From: Anaeromyces robustus
Taxonomy: Eukaryota > Neocallimastigomycota > Neocallimastigomycetes > Neocallimastigales > Neocallimastigaceae
Direction of reading: 5' to 3'
Assembly: GCA_002104895.1 (NCBI GenBank)
Contig: MCFG01000639.1
Span: 1 to 20,384, forward strand
Length of the DNA stretch: 20,384 nucleotides
Shown here: piece after piece, positions 10,003 through 19,989 of the stretch
How positions within the stretch are numbered: position 1 is the first letter of the stretch
How the letters are laid out: each line of letters begins with the position of its first letter
Notes under the pieces: generated by a model
Databases searched by the model: none
Told to the model about the DNA's origin: nothing
The model's input: the letters and a program-made list of their open reading frames with translations, nothing else
Made by a program: the position numbers and the translations under genes

Positions 10003-11270
10003 GAAGTGATAAAATAATCAATTAAATAAATGAGTTTAATAAATATTTATAATACATGATGCAACAACTAATATAAAAGCAAACATAGTTATACATATAT
10101 AATATTATATTAGTATTGATATTATATTTTATTATATTTTATATATATTAAAATAAATTGGATTGTTGTTATTATTTTTTAAAACAAAAAGAATGAAATT
10201 ATATTAAATTCAAATTATTAATTACTAAAAAATGATTCTTTATTCTCATAGTACAATTTAACCCTTTTTCTTTTTCTTTTGCTTTTTTTTTTAATGTATT
10301 TCTATTTATATTAATTTATATTAGTCATTTTAAATGATAATATATTAAATAGAATATTATATTTACTTTTACTTTAAATTTTGAAATTTTTTAATATATT
10401 CAAATAATAATTATAATATACATTAATATTAGTGTTATCAAAATAAGTATGGAAAGAAAAAAATTAATATTAATAATTATTATATTTCTTTCGTTCATTG
10501 TATTTATTATTTGAGGCAATAACATGATGATATATTTCTATTTGTATATAATAATTGATAATATTTAATTTAATATTATAAAAATGTAAAAATTATAAAA
10601 TATTATTTGTAAATTATAATATATAATATAAATAGACGTAATCAAGTATTTTTTTTTTTTTCAGTAGTAAAAATAAAAATAAGAAAAATTATATTTCTAA
10701 TAAATAAAAAATATATATTGATTTTAAATAGAATATAATAAATAAAAAATATATATTAGTTTTAAATAAAAATTTATAAATTAATATAAACATAATATAT
10801 AAAAATATTTATTTTAAATAAAAATGAAATTATAATAATAATAATAAAAAAAAAGAGCATTTAATAGAGAATAAAAAATAGAAAATAGAAAAAAACGTGT
10901 TTTATTATTATTTTTATATATTTATATTATTTAAATGTTGTTTGTTTATACTAATAATAAATGTATTATACTTTGATAGATTTTTATTTATTATTTTGTT
11001 TGATTAAAAATTAAATTAAATAATCAATAATTAATAATTAAATTAAATTTTGTTTTAATTATCCATTTATTATTATATTAAATAAAAAAAAAAAAAATTT
11101 TTTAATATTAATAATAAATAGAAAATATTCCTGTGTAACAAAAACAACTCCATAATAATTATAATTAAATTTAATATATTAAATAACAACACAATTTATT
11201 AAATAATAAAAAATGTTGATGTATTGAATTGAATTTTTATTATTTACAAAATAAATAATAAATATATAAA
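10003..11270. other. A+T-rich intergenic DNA
   Basis: No gene recognised. A short signal-peptide-like frame at 10449-10514 (MERKKLILIIIIFLSFIVF, then stop) is probably fortuitous. The phrase AATAAAAAATATATATT is repeated around 10710 and 10745. Confidence 0.45.
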
Positions 11271-11425
11271 TAAATAAATAAATAATAAATATATTATATT
11301 ATATTATTTATATTATATTATATTATATTATTTATATTATATTATATTATATATCATATCATTCATATCATTTTAAATTAAATTAAATTATATTATATTA
11401 TATTATATTATATTATATTATATAT
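11271..11425. repeat. AAAT and TTATA mixed tandem arrays
   Basis: Short AAAT array followed by interrupted TTATA/ATATT arrays and a TATCATATCATTCATATCATT interruption. Noncoding. Confidence 0.75.
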
Positions 11426-11617
11426 ATAATATAATTTTTAAAATATTTTATATATATAATACATATTTATTATTACAATTAAGAATTTATTATTATATGA
11501 TGATATATAATATCTTTTATATTAATTTATATATATATAAAATCATAATAATAAATTAATAAAAAGTATTAAATAAACTCATAAATAAATAAACTTAAGC
11601 ATGATATTATTTTTAAT

Positions 11618-11657
11618 TTTATAAACGGAAGCAGGATGTTTATAAACGGAGGCAATG
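11618..11657 (+). repeat. Pair of TTTATAAACGGARGCA direct repeats
   Basis: TTTATAAACGGAAGCA at 11618 and TTTATAAACGGAGGCA at 11639 are spaced exactly 21 bp start to start, in a locally G+C-richer island. This could be a pair of protein-binding sites or a chance tandem duplication. No gene start lies close by. Confidence 0.5.
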
Positions 11658-12109
11658 TTTTCTTTAACCTCCATGATATATTTTAATAAAATATTTTTAA
11701 AAAAATCAAACACTTTTAATAAATAAACATATATAATTAATTAATTAATTAATAAACCTCTAGTTTTTTTTTTTAATATGATTCCTAATGTTTAATAGAA
11801 ATTTTAATAAAAAAATATACAGTAATATATTTAAAAAAAATAAATAAATAAAAAATTTATTTTAAATAATTTATTCGAAATAAATCAATTTTTATTTATT
11901 ATTTAATAATTATTTAAAGCATATGAACTTCTGTATAATTTTACTAGATTATTAGCATGTTCTTATTTAATAATTAATAATATATTTAATACAATAACAT
12001 TATATATATAATATATATTATATTTCGAATATTAATAAATAAAAAAGCAATAAAAAAATTAAATGTTTTAAAAATATATTATTAAAAGTATTAATTAATT
12101 AATTAATAA

Positions 12110-12122
12110 AAAAATAAATTAA

Positions 12123-12165
<43 letters not shown>

Positions 12166-12246
12166 GTAAATAAATAAATAAGTAAATAAATAAATAAGTA
12201 AATAAATAAATAAGTAAATAAATAAATAAGTAAATAAATAAATAAG

Positions 12247-12320
<74 letters not shown>
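12110..12320. repeat. AAAT array with periodic AAGT variants
   Basis: Tandem AAAT units in which every fourth or fifth unit is AAGT (12163-12247), giving a 16-20 bp higher-order period, flanked by pure AAAT. The 89-codon minus-strand frame of repeated Tyr-Leu-Phe-Ile through it is a by-product of the repeat, not a gene. Confidence 0.95.
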
Positions 12321-12323
<3 letters not shown>

Positions 12324-12697
12324 ATATTTTTTTTTAAAATGATTAAAATTATTAAAAAAATAAGCCAATTTATTTAATTAATATGTAATATTTAATTACA
12401 ATTAAATGGATTTTATTGATTTTACTCTATAATCAATTGTAATCAAATATATTAATTAAGTAAAAAGTTATTTTGTAACACTTTAATCACATTAAAACAA
12501 AAGTAAAACATTTCGTTAAATTTTAAAATATAAATAGTAAAATATTTTTCTTTAAATATTTTTAAAATATATAAGAAAGAAATAAAAATAAAAATAAAAT
12601 AAAAAAAATAAAAATAAGATAAAAAAAATTAATAATAGATATCATTAAATACATAAAATTATAAATATAAATAAATTTATTAAAATTAATTAAAAAA
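12321..12697. other. Upstream region of the secreted peptide gene
   Basis: Very A+T-rich, with A-rich runs (12580-12640) that would form the promoter and 5' leader of the gene at 12698. The start codon is preceded by AATTAAAAAA, an A-rich context typical of highly A+T-rich eukaryotes. No defined promoter element can be assigned. Confidence 0.35.
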
Positions 12698-13249
12698 ATG
12701 AAATATTTCACTAATATTGTAAAAATTTTTAATTTACTATTTTTATTAGTTTTACCATTTTGTATTAAAGCTGATAACTTTAATGAAACTGATTCAAAAG
12801 AATTAACTACTGGAGAAGCTATGTTTAGATGGATGTCATAAGCTCAAGCCCTTGGAGCTTCAGAAGATTCAGCTGTTATGGATATATACAGAATAAAAAA
12901 TAATGAAGAATTAACTCTTAAGGATTCTTATGTTATTAAAGAAGCTGTTTATAATTTTCGCAAAATATTAAATAAAAATGAAAATACAACAGAAATCGAA
13001 AATAAAAATGAAAAACGTTCTTGCCAAATATGTGGATATGCAGGTGCCTGTGTTTGGGTTTGTAATCCTGGAGAGCCAGAAATATCTCCATGTGAAGAAA
13101 AGTGTGCTGAGAAAGCTTTAATTTCTGCCGGTATTGGTGTTAGTACCACTACAATTATGGCACTTTTAACTACTTTTGGTCTTGGAATTTTTGTTTTACC
13201 GGCATCTATTTCTGCTACATTCGTGACTTGTATGGCTAAATGCCATTAA
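12698..13249 (+). pseudogene. Secreted Cys-rich peptide precursor, interrupted by one in-frame stop
   Basis: From ATG 12698 the frame runs 183 codons to TAA 13247-13249, broken once by TAA 12839-12841 (codon 48). Residues 1-25 form a classic signal peptide (basic N-terminus, Leu/Val/Phe core, Cys-Ile-Lys-Ala end). A charged pro-region follows, ending in Lys-Arg at 106-107, a Kex2-type processing site. The 76-residue domain after it has eight Cys (109, 112, 118, 122, 132, 136, 178, 182), with three C-x3-C pairs, and a Gly/Ala/Thr-rich hydrophobic segment at about 141-177. The first two C-x3-C pairs resemble the alpha-hairpinin layout; the hydrophobic Gly-rich part recalls membrane-active or bacteriocin-like peptides. 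Both are analogies, and no family is certain. ATG 12878 lies after the stop but would lack a signal peptide. Only one lesion in otherwise well-kept coding sequence suggests recent loss, an allele, readthrough or a base error. Confidence 0.7.
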
Positions 13250-13251
13250 TA

Positions 13252-13445
13252 TAAAAAAGTATATTAAAATAATTACATAAATAAAATAAAATGTGATTAT
13301 TATAAAAAGTATATTAAAATAGTTACATAAATAAAATAAAATGTAATTATTAAGAAAATTTTATAAAAATTAATAAACCAATTACATAAATAAAATGTAA
13401 TTATTGAGAAAACTTTTAAAAAATAAATAAAGCAATTACATAAAT
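13252..13445 (+). repeat. 3'-flanking array of hairpin-forming ~50 bp repeats
   Basis: Immediately after the peptide gene stop, a ~50-54 bp unit recurs about four times. Three units contain an 8-bp inverted repeat: AATTACAT (13271-13278) with ATGTGATT (13291-13298); AGTTACAT (13321-13328) with ATGTAATT (13341-13348); and AATTACAT (13380-13387) with ATGTAATT (13395-13402). The loops are A-rich (7-12 nt). The two substitutions leave U-G or G-U pairs in the RNA, so pairing is kept. The fourth unit (13434-) keeps only the left arm. It probably lies in the 3' untranslated region and could act in 3'-end formation or stability, but it may simply be a minisatellite. Confidence 0.7.
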
Positions 13446-15227
13446 TAAATTTTTTGTTATAATAACAAATAAATTATATATTTTAAAGTTTTTTTTTTAT
13501 TATTTTTTCTTTTAGTATTTTTTTTATTTTATTTTATTTTATTTTATTTGTATCTGTAACTTATTCTATTTTACAATTTATTTTATTTTATTTTTAATAT
13601 AATAAAAAATATTAATTATTAATATCAATTTTTGACAGTTTGTTTATAACAAAAGATAATATTTTTTATTTTGATAAAAGTATAAAATATATTATTATAA
13701 TCCTTTAATAGTTGAAATGTAAAAAAAAAATTTATAAAATTCAATATATATATATATACAAAAGTATATAAAGTATTAATCAAATATATTATTATTTTTT
13801 ATAATTATTTTCTATTTTTTTTATAATTAAAATAAATATTTCATCAACAAATATTTATTTTAAAACTTATTAGATTAATTACTCAATAAGTTTTAAAATA
13901 AATAATTAAATTATATAATATGGTAAATAATTGAAAATATAGAAGGTCTAAATAATATATAATTATATATAATTATATATAATATTAAGAAAAGTCACTA
14001 TTTCATAATAATTTTTTTTTATTAGGGTATATATTTATTTTTAAAATTTAAAATTTTAAGTATTCCAGTTATATTAAGTATAAAAAGATGTATATATATA
14101 TATTATTATTTTTATTTAGTAATTTTTCATATTATTTACTCTATTTAAAGTAGTAATTTCTATAAATATTTTTTTCATTTTTTTTATAAAAAAATATATT
14201 TAAAACGTATAAATATTTATGAAAATATTGATATAAAAATCTTTTGTTCACTTTTATTGTAATAGTTATTTTGTATTTAAAAAAATATAAAATATTTTAA
14301 ACAATAAAATTGTTTTAAAAAAATTGTTTTTATTATTTTTATTTTTTATTTTAATTTTTCATTTAAAATTATAGTGTCATATATTTATACACTATCTTTT
14401 TACTATAATAAAAAAAAAAAAAACAATATATAATAATAGTTATTATATAATATTATATATTATATTTTTAAATATATTTAATAGTTTAATTTAATAAATA
14501 ATAATTTGTTAAACTAAAATATGAAAGTATAACATAAATTATGAAATTTTATAGTTTATATAATTTATCTTTTTCATAAATTTATTTAAATATTTAAATG
14601 ATCATAAATTAAGAAAACTATAAAAGAATGTGTTACAGTGAGTATTGCATTTCGACATAATTTATTTTTGATGGTTTATTAATGTATTACAATGTGGCTT
14701 ATAAAAATAAATAGATAAGGTTAATATATAAATGAATGATAAATAATTAATATAAAAATAAATAAATAAATAAATATAGAATTTAATCTTGACCTTTGTA
14801 TTTAAATTTAAATTTAACCTTTGTATTTTATACTTTTTTTTGTTATATTAGCCAGTTTATTGTTACTTAAAAATCACATTAAAATAAAAAAATACACATG
14901 TAATAAAAAAATATGAAGATAAAATTATAATGATACCAATATATGTTTTTTATTTTAAAACGTTAAAATTATTTCTAATTTTTTAAATAAACAATAATAT
15001 TATTATGAATATTAAACAATTTCATTTAGCTTTATTAATATTATTTATAATAATTAAAATTTTAGCTTTGAAGTTGATTTATTAAAAGATAAATAAATAG
15101 TATAAATTAAAATTGACTTCAATAAGAGTGATTATATTATAAATTAAAAATAAATAATATTCTTTTAAAAATATTGTAATATATGTTTAATATTTGAATT
15201 ATAAATATAAAGTTTACTTTTCATTTA
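13446..15227. other. A+T-rich intergenic DNA
   Basis: Short TTTTA arrays (13524-13550, 13575-13592), TA tracts and poly-A/T runs. A slightly G+C-richer patch at 14625-14715 has no tRNA, snRNA or coding pattern that I can recognise. No gene found. Confidence 0.5.
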
Positions 15228-15236
15228 AATTAATAT

Positions 15237-15239
<3 letters not shown>
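15228..15239 (+). repeat. Left target-site duplication of the LINE
   Basis: AATTAATATGTT, repeated exactly at 17939-17950 on the other side of the element. The last two T residues merge with the poly(T) run, so the duplication is 10-12 bp. Confidence 0.85.
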
Positions 15240-15268
<29 letters not shown>

Positions 15269-15289
15269 GCACACAATTTGTACGTCAAC

Positions 15290-15295
15290 TTTATT
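15290..15295 (-). promoter_or_regulatory. AATAAA polyadenylation signal of the LINE
   Basis: TTTATT on plus is AATAAA on minus, about 22 nt upstream of the start of the poly(A) tail at 15267, the usual spacing for eukaryotic 3'-end formation. Confidence 0.8.
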
Positions 15296-15499
15296 GAATT
15301 TAAATATTAAAATACATGAATCATAAAAAAAACACATAATGAAAAAAAAATGATACTACTAAAAAAAAATAAAAACCAGTAATATATTATAGATAATAAT
15401 AAATAATACTGGAGGGAAAAAAAATAGTATAATAATATTTAAAAACAATAAATCCATACAAGCCCTTAATTCTAAATATAGAATTAAAGTAAAATTGAT

Positions 15500-17935
15500 C
15501 TATCCTATTCCACTAGGGTCGGAAATAGGATCGGCATTTGCCCTACTAGGCTGTCCTACTGTGTTATCAGCATTGACGTTCCTGGAGAGGTTGGTTTTAA
15601 ATTTATTGAACAATATATGTTGTCTTTTACAGACAACAGGCATGATATCATTCAATAGAGCCGCAGATCGCAACAAGAATGGGGATTTTGAATAAGTACC
15701 AGATTCAGTCTGACACTTAAACAAACATTCCCATTCCATTTTGTATGGACTATTGTTAATTCTATCACTAAAACCATAATCCCTTCCACCAATTAAAAAA
15801 ATATAAATACTATACCTATTAACTATTTTTTTATTACCTAATATATCTATATTACTAATACAATTAAACCTCATATTATTACTATTTTTATAACCCTTAA
15901 CAATACTATTAATTCTATTATCTACACTAGGGTTATTACTGGTCCTAACTAAACTATTAAAAAGACTATCTAAAAAATAAAAAAAATTTCTATCTAGATC
16001 AGAGAAGTGATCAATACGAAGATTTTTAAATAAGAAACAATTTATAAACCAATGATCAATTCTCTGATAACTGTCACAATGGAAACAACATGAACAACAA
16101 TTAGGACAAGAATTATTAATCATTTTTGCAGCTTTAGCAACTCTAGCATCGATTTTATATCCACATCTTGCCCTAAGTATCCACCTAAAACCTTTGCTAT
16201 ATTCAGGATATTCTAGATTAAGTTTTAAGTAATTCCTTGATTCTTCAAATTTGTACATTTTATAAGTTTTAGCTTTAATTGATTTATCACTGTTCATGTC
16301 TCTGTCCCAATAGAATTCCATAATTTCTTTAGAAGAGGATGAAATATTGTTTAATTTATCATTTAATATTTTACTTTCTTTGTCCCAAGTCCATTTTCTT
16401 GTTGTAGCAACATTATTAACTATCTTAGAGATAATGCAGTTGGAGTCCTTCCACTTATTAAAACATCTAACCTGAGCTAAAGCACATTTACCAGAAAGTG
16501 GAGGAATATTGAGTTCTTTTGAGATGCAATAAATAGAAACAAAAGAATTAGGTTTCGAGTAGCCTAAAATCCAATAAAAACCTTTGTTAATAATTGTTTG
16601 TGTAGAACTAGTATTGTTTTTGTTAGAACCAAGCAAAGGAGCGTAATAGGAAACTTGTCCAATAACTTTTGCAGAGAATAAAGTTCTTTTAAGAGGAATA
16701 GGAATCAGATCATTTTTTAAAAAACCTTGAATTGAAAACAAGCCTTACTAACTTTATTTTTCATTTTACTAATAACGAATTTTAAATCTAGAGTTTTGTG
16801 AAAGGGAACACCAAGGTAAGTATAACAATCTGTTTTAGGGATTGGGATTCCTGTTAAATAAAAAGGTAGGGTCTTCTCTAAGAATATATTCCGAATTTTC
16901 ATGTCTAACAGCAAATGTGGCACATTTATTAATTCCAAAAGTCATCTCATTGTCCTTAGCCCATTTACTAACTGAGCGAAGAAGTTTATTCATACGAGAT
17001 CTACTAGGGGCACAAAGAACAATATCATCAGCAAATAATCCTCCACAGCAATATTCAGTATCTATTTTCACACCATTATGCAGGCAATCGTTGAAGATGT
17101 CGTTGATAAACAAATTAAAAAGTATAGGAGATAAGGGACATCCTTGTCGAACTCCTTTAAGTATACTGAAGGAATCGGAAAATTGTCCATTAATTTTAAC
17201 ACAAGCTTTGGAAGACAGATATAGGTTCTCCAAAAATTGAAAGCATTTTCCTTGTATACCAAGGGTATAAATTTTCGATAAAATGTTATAGATGGGCACA
17301 GAATCGTAAGCTTTTTTAAGATCCAGAAAAGCTAAATAAGTATCTTCCCCTTTGAATTTACGTCTTTGACAAATAGAAAGAATAGAGATAAAAAGACTAA
17401 TACATTCTTCCTTATTCCGAAAGCCAAATTGTTCTGGTCTAATGAATCCATGACTTATACCATATTCAGAAATTCTAGAAGCAATAATTTTCGAAAGAAT
17501 CTTAATACCATTATTGATAAGAGAGATACCACGATAGTTAATTAGAAAGATCGCCTTTTTTTGGAATAGAAACAATGGATGCATTATTCCAAAAAATAGG
17601 AAAATCACCATTCCAAATACGATTAATTAAGAAATGGAAACAACTAAGACCAGCCGGAATATAGGAATCATTATTTGCAGAGTCATCTGAAGAGGAATCA
17701 GGAATTAAAGCTTTATAAAATTCAATAGGGATACCGTCGGGACCCGAGGCTTTAAAGTTAGAGATAGAAAGGATGGCCTTTTTGATTTCTTCAATGCTGA
17801 TATCTTGGTTAATATCCCATACTATGTTATTTCCACTCTTTATACGATTGATAGCGGGAGAATACTTCCAGAATTTTTTATTCATGCTATATCCAGTAGA
17901 GTCATTACTAAGTTTCTTATAATAATTACACCAAA
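15500..17935 (-). pseudogene. LINE reverse transcriptase (truncated, frameshifted)
   Basis: Four overlapping minus-strand frames form one polyprotein. The first (about 17935-17538) has the RT entry region (NDSTGYS, then FKASGPDGIPIEFYKALI). The second (17611-16835) has YRGISLIN, FLDLKKAYDSVP with a catalytic Asp, VRQGCPLSPILFNLFINDI and the FADD catalytic pair (17024-17035). The third (16938-16717) has the thumb-like CYTYLGVPF. The fourth (16741-15500) carries the long C-terminal region, with a Cys/His cluster (SCPNCCSCCFHC, then DHWFINC) near 16050-16120 like the zinc-binding domain after the RT of many LINEs. The frame changes near 17550, 16855 and 16735. No RNase H domain is evident and the N-terminal endonuclease is lost, so the copy is not autonomous. 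RT would copy element RNA at a nicked target. Confidence 0.92.
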
Positions 17936-17938
17936 CAT

Positions 17939-17950
17939 AATTAATATGTT
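17939..17950 (+). repeat. Right target-site duplication of the LINE
   Basis: AATTAATATGTT, an exact copy of 15228-15239. It defines the 5' end of the element at 17938. Confidence 0.85.
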
Positions 17951-18140
17951 AATTATATTAATTCATAATTTAAATAAAAAGAGAAATATTAATAAAAAAA
18001 GATATTGTTAATAAATTGATTTCATATTTAACAATATTTTTATTTCAAAGTTAACTAAACAATTATATAAATTTTAGATTAGATTTTTTGAATATTTAAA
18101 TTCTTATAATATATTTTATTTTAATTTATAGTATTTATGT
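17951..18140. other. A+T-rich intergenic DNA
   Basis: Continuation of the sequence interrupted by the LINE. No gene is recognisable on either side of the insertion, so the insertion does not visibly break a gene. Confidence 0.5.
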
Positions 18141-18252
18141 TATTTTATTTTATTTTATTTTATTTTATTTTATTTTATTTTATTTTATATTATTTTATAT
18201 TATTTTATTTTATTTTATTTTATTTTATTTTATTTTATTTTATTTTATTTTT
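18141..18252. repeat. TTTTA pentanucleotide array
   Basis: About 22 tandem TTTTA units with two TTATA interruptions near 18186-18200. Confidence 0.95.
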
Positions 18253-18433
18253 TAACAATAAATAAATAAATAAATATCAAAAAAAATATGATATATATTA
18301 GTATATATTATTAAAATATTTAATAATAAAATATAGAATTTTATATATTTTTATTTAAATAAAATAAAATGGAAAGGAAAACTAATTAAAGAATTGAAAA
18401 TAAATAAAAATAAAATATAATTCTTAACAGAAA

Positions 18434-18575
18434 TTTATTTATTTATTTATTTATTTTTATTTATTTATTATTATTTATTAATTTATTTTTATTTATTTAT
18501 TTTTATTTATTTATTATTATTTATTAATTTATTTTTATTTATTTATTTTTATTTATTTATTTATTTATTTATATT
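18434..18575. repeat. ATTT minisatellite with ~63 bp higher-order period
   Basis: ATTT units are organised into a longer block (ATTTATTATTATTTATTAAT and onward) that recurs about twice before reverting to simple ATTT units. Confidence 0.75.
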
Positions 18576-18706
18576 TTATTATTTTAAATGATTAATTTTT
18601 CAATTTATATGATATTTTTTATTAAAAAAAAATAATTTAACTTATTCATATAAAAATAAAATATTTTATATTTAAATATAGAATTAAATATAATTAAAAG
18701 TAATAA

Positions 18707-18710
18707 TAAT

Positions 18711-18748
<38 letters not shown>
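18707..18748. repeat. AAT trinucleotide array
   Basis: About 14 AAT units. They lie next to the truncated end of the protease pseudogene. The poly-Leu reading frame on the minus strand through it is repeat-derived. Confidence 0.9.
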
Positions 18749-18750
<2 letters not shown>

Positions 18751-18782
18751 TTATCATACATAGCATAAATTTTACAAGATCT

Positions 18783-19839
18783 TCTCTATAGCTTGACAAT
18801 TATTATCACCATCATTTCCTACAGCAGCAAAAATAATGTAATCCGCCTCCGTTAATTCATTTAATTTATTTTGAATATCAATATTGTGGGTTGACCAATC
18901 TCCTTTTGAAATATTAATGACTCCTTTATACGATGTATTGTGTTCCTTAACAAAATCTAAAGTAACTAAAACATCAAAAAGTGTAAAGATCCGTTGTCAA
19001 CATATGAATTTGCTTTTTTTTTTTGCTACACTAATATAAGGCACCAACAGCTACCAAACCTACTATCAAACCATGATCCTAAATTACTTTCATAAATACC
19101 AATACTTTCACATTGTTTTTTACCCTACCTGACATAGGATGACTTACTCCATCATGAATAATGGTATCACACATAATATTACGTTCATACAGTCGGTCTA
19201 TCCTTATAAGCATTATAATCTTCACTGAAATACATATCTTATACACAATCAATAAGAAAAATATCAACACTATAACCAACACTTTTCGGGAAATAATAAT
19301 TATTATCAGAGGATACTATATTTTTCTGGATAATATCTAGATTAAGAAAAAAGAGATGAATAAGAAAAGAAATTCATATTTTGATAGGTACTTTCTTCTT
19401 GTACCAAAACACTTTCCAATTAGTTTCTTCTTTTATCATATCGACATTATAATATTTTTTATTTTTACCAATTGTAGTATTGATATGACTGTCCTTTATT
19501 GTTGTACTATTATTATTATTATCATTACGACAAGCATAATTTTTCATTATCATAAATGATTTCCTTTCTTACTATATTAAAACTATCAATTAAAAATTGT
19601 TTTGTCATTCTTTCAACATTTGAAAGTTATGAGACTTTTTCTTTTACAATATCAGAAAGATAAGCTTTAATAGTATAATAATTTTAAAATAGGACAAATA
19701 AAACTTATTAAATTTGATTCGAATGGAATATATTCCACTGCTGAATTGAGTGAACGTTTATTATTTATTATTATTATTATTATATTATTATTATTATCTT
19801 CAATATCAATATTGGGTTGATTTCTATTAATAAATTTTT
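18783..19839 (-). pseudogene. Subtilisin-like (S8) protease pseudogene (copy 2, lacks the Ser region)
   Basis: Minus strand, read from 19839. The order is: Asn-rich linker; inhibitor_I9-like pro-region (LSDIVKEKVS, LSNVERMTKQFLIDSFNIV); YYFPKSVGYSVDIFLID with the catalytic Asp (about 19255); YFSEDYNAYKDRPTV; IIHDGVSHPMSGRVK; HGLIVGLVAVGALY with the catalytic His of the S8 motif (about 19030-19075); TLDFVKEHNTSYKGVINISK; and YIIFAAVGNDGDNNC with the oxyanion-hole Asn (about 18795-18835). It ends there, before the Ser (GTS) motif. S8 proteases of this type are secreted endopeptidases made as inactive precursors. The frame changes at least four times and stops are frequent, so it is inactive. 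The part above 19248 duplicates copy 1; everything below is unique to this copy. The 3' break lies beside the AAT array. Confidence 0.85.
19248..19839. repeat. Direct repeat, copy 2 of a ~0.58 kb segmental duplication
   Basis: Near-identical to 5777-6351 in the same orientation, with scattered substitutions and small indels. Examples are ATCATAGG versus ATCAGAGG, and a TTCCACTGCTGAATT block near 19734-19748 that is missing in copy 1. It covers the protease pro-region and the start of the catalytic domain. Beyond both ends the two copies diverge completely on the right and largely on the left. Confidence 0.95.
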
Positions 19840-19989
19840 CAATATGTAAAATAAAAATACTAGTACTGAAAATATATATATATATATATGAAATATATAT
19901 AGAACAGTAATATATATAGTTAAAATAAAATAATAGATTTCCTAATAGATAAAGTTATTCTTATAATACAAAAAATAAAACATGAGGAG
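19840..19989. other. A+T-rich spacer
   Basis: TA dinucleotide tract at 19873-19890. No gene. Confidence 0.5.

Larger units (their letters stand above)
15238..17938 (-). mobile_element. 5'-truncated non-LTR retrotransposon (LINE)
   Basis: A ~2.7 kb element on the minus strand, visibly richer in G+C than its surroundings. Its 3' end is marked by a 30-base poly(A) tail (T run 15238-15267 on plus), with AATAAA (15290-15295 complement) about 22 nt before it. It is bounded by the 12-bp direct repeats at 15228-15239 and 17939-17950, as expected from target-primed reverse transcription. The 5' end at 17938 falls inside the polymerase protein, so any ORF1 and the endonuclease domain are missing: a typical 5' truncation. 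The 3' untranslated region is ~230 bp (15268-15499). Perfect duplications and an intact tail point to a fairly recent insertion. The LINE clade cannot be assigned by eye. Confidence 0.92.

Noticed and set aside
9900-10010. Plus-strand U1 snRNA starting at ATACTTACCTG (9913-9923)
   Set aside because: The 11 bases match the U1 5' end, but the following sequence lacks the U1-70K loop (GAUCANGAAG) and the other U1 stems. The same bases on the minus strand form a perfect 5' splice site joining two in-frame exons, which explains them better.
10449-10514. Signal-peptide-like frame MERKKLILIIIIFLSFIVF
   Set aside because: Only 21 codons before a stop, no downstream domain in any frame; hydrophobic runs are common by chance in such A+T-rich DNA.
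12099-12368. 89-codon minus-strand frame of repeated Tyr-Leu-Phe-Ile
   Set aside because: Encoded entirely by the AAAT/AAGT tandem array; low-complexity by-product.
12949-13149. Minus-strand 66-codon frame opposite the peptide gene
   Set aside because: Antisense shadow; the plus strand has signal peptide and Cys pattern.
15495-15695. Plus-strand 66-codon frame over the LINE 3' end, and the 132-codon plus-strand frame at 16842-17240
   Set aside because: Antisense shadows of the reverse transcriptase, which has clear family motifs on the minus strand.
18605-18799. 64-codon minus-strand frame with poly-Leu
   Set aside because: Driven by the AAT array at 18707-18748 next to the truncated protease pseudogene.
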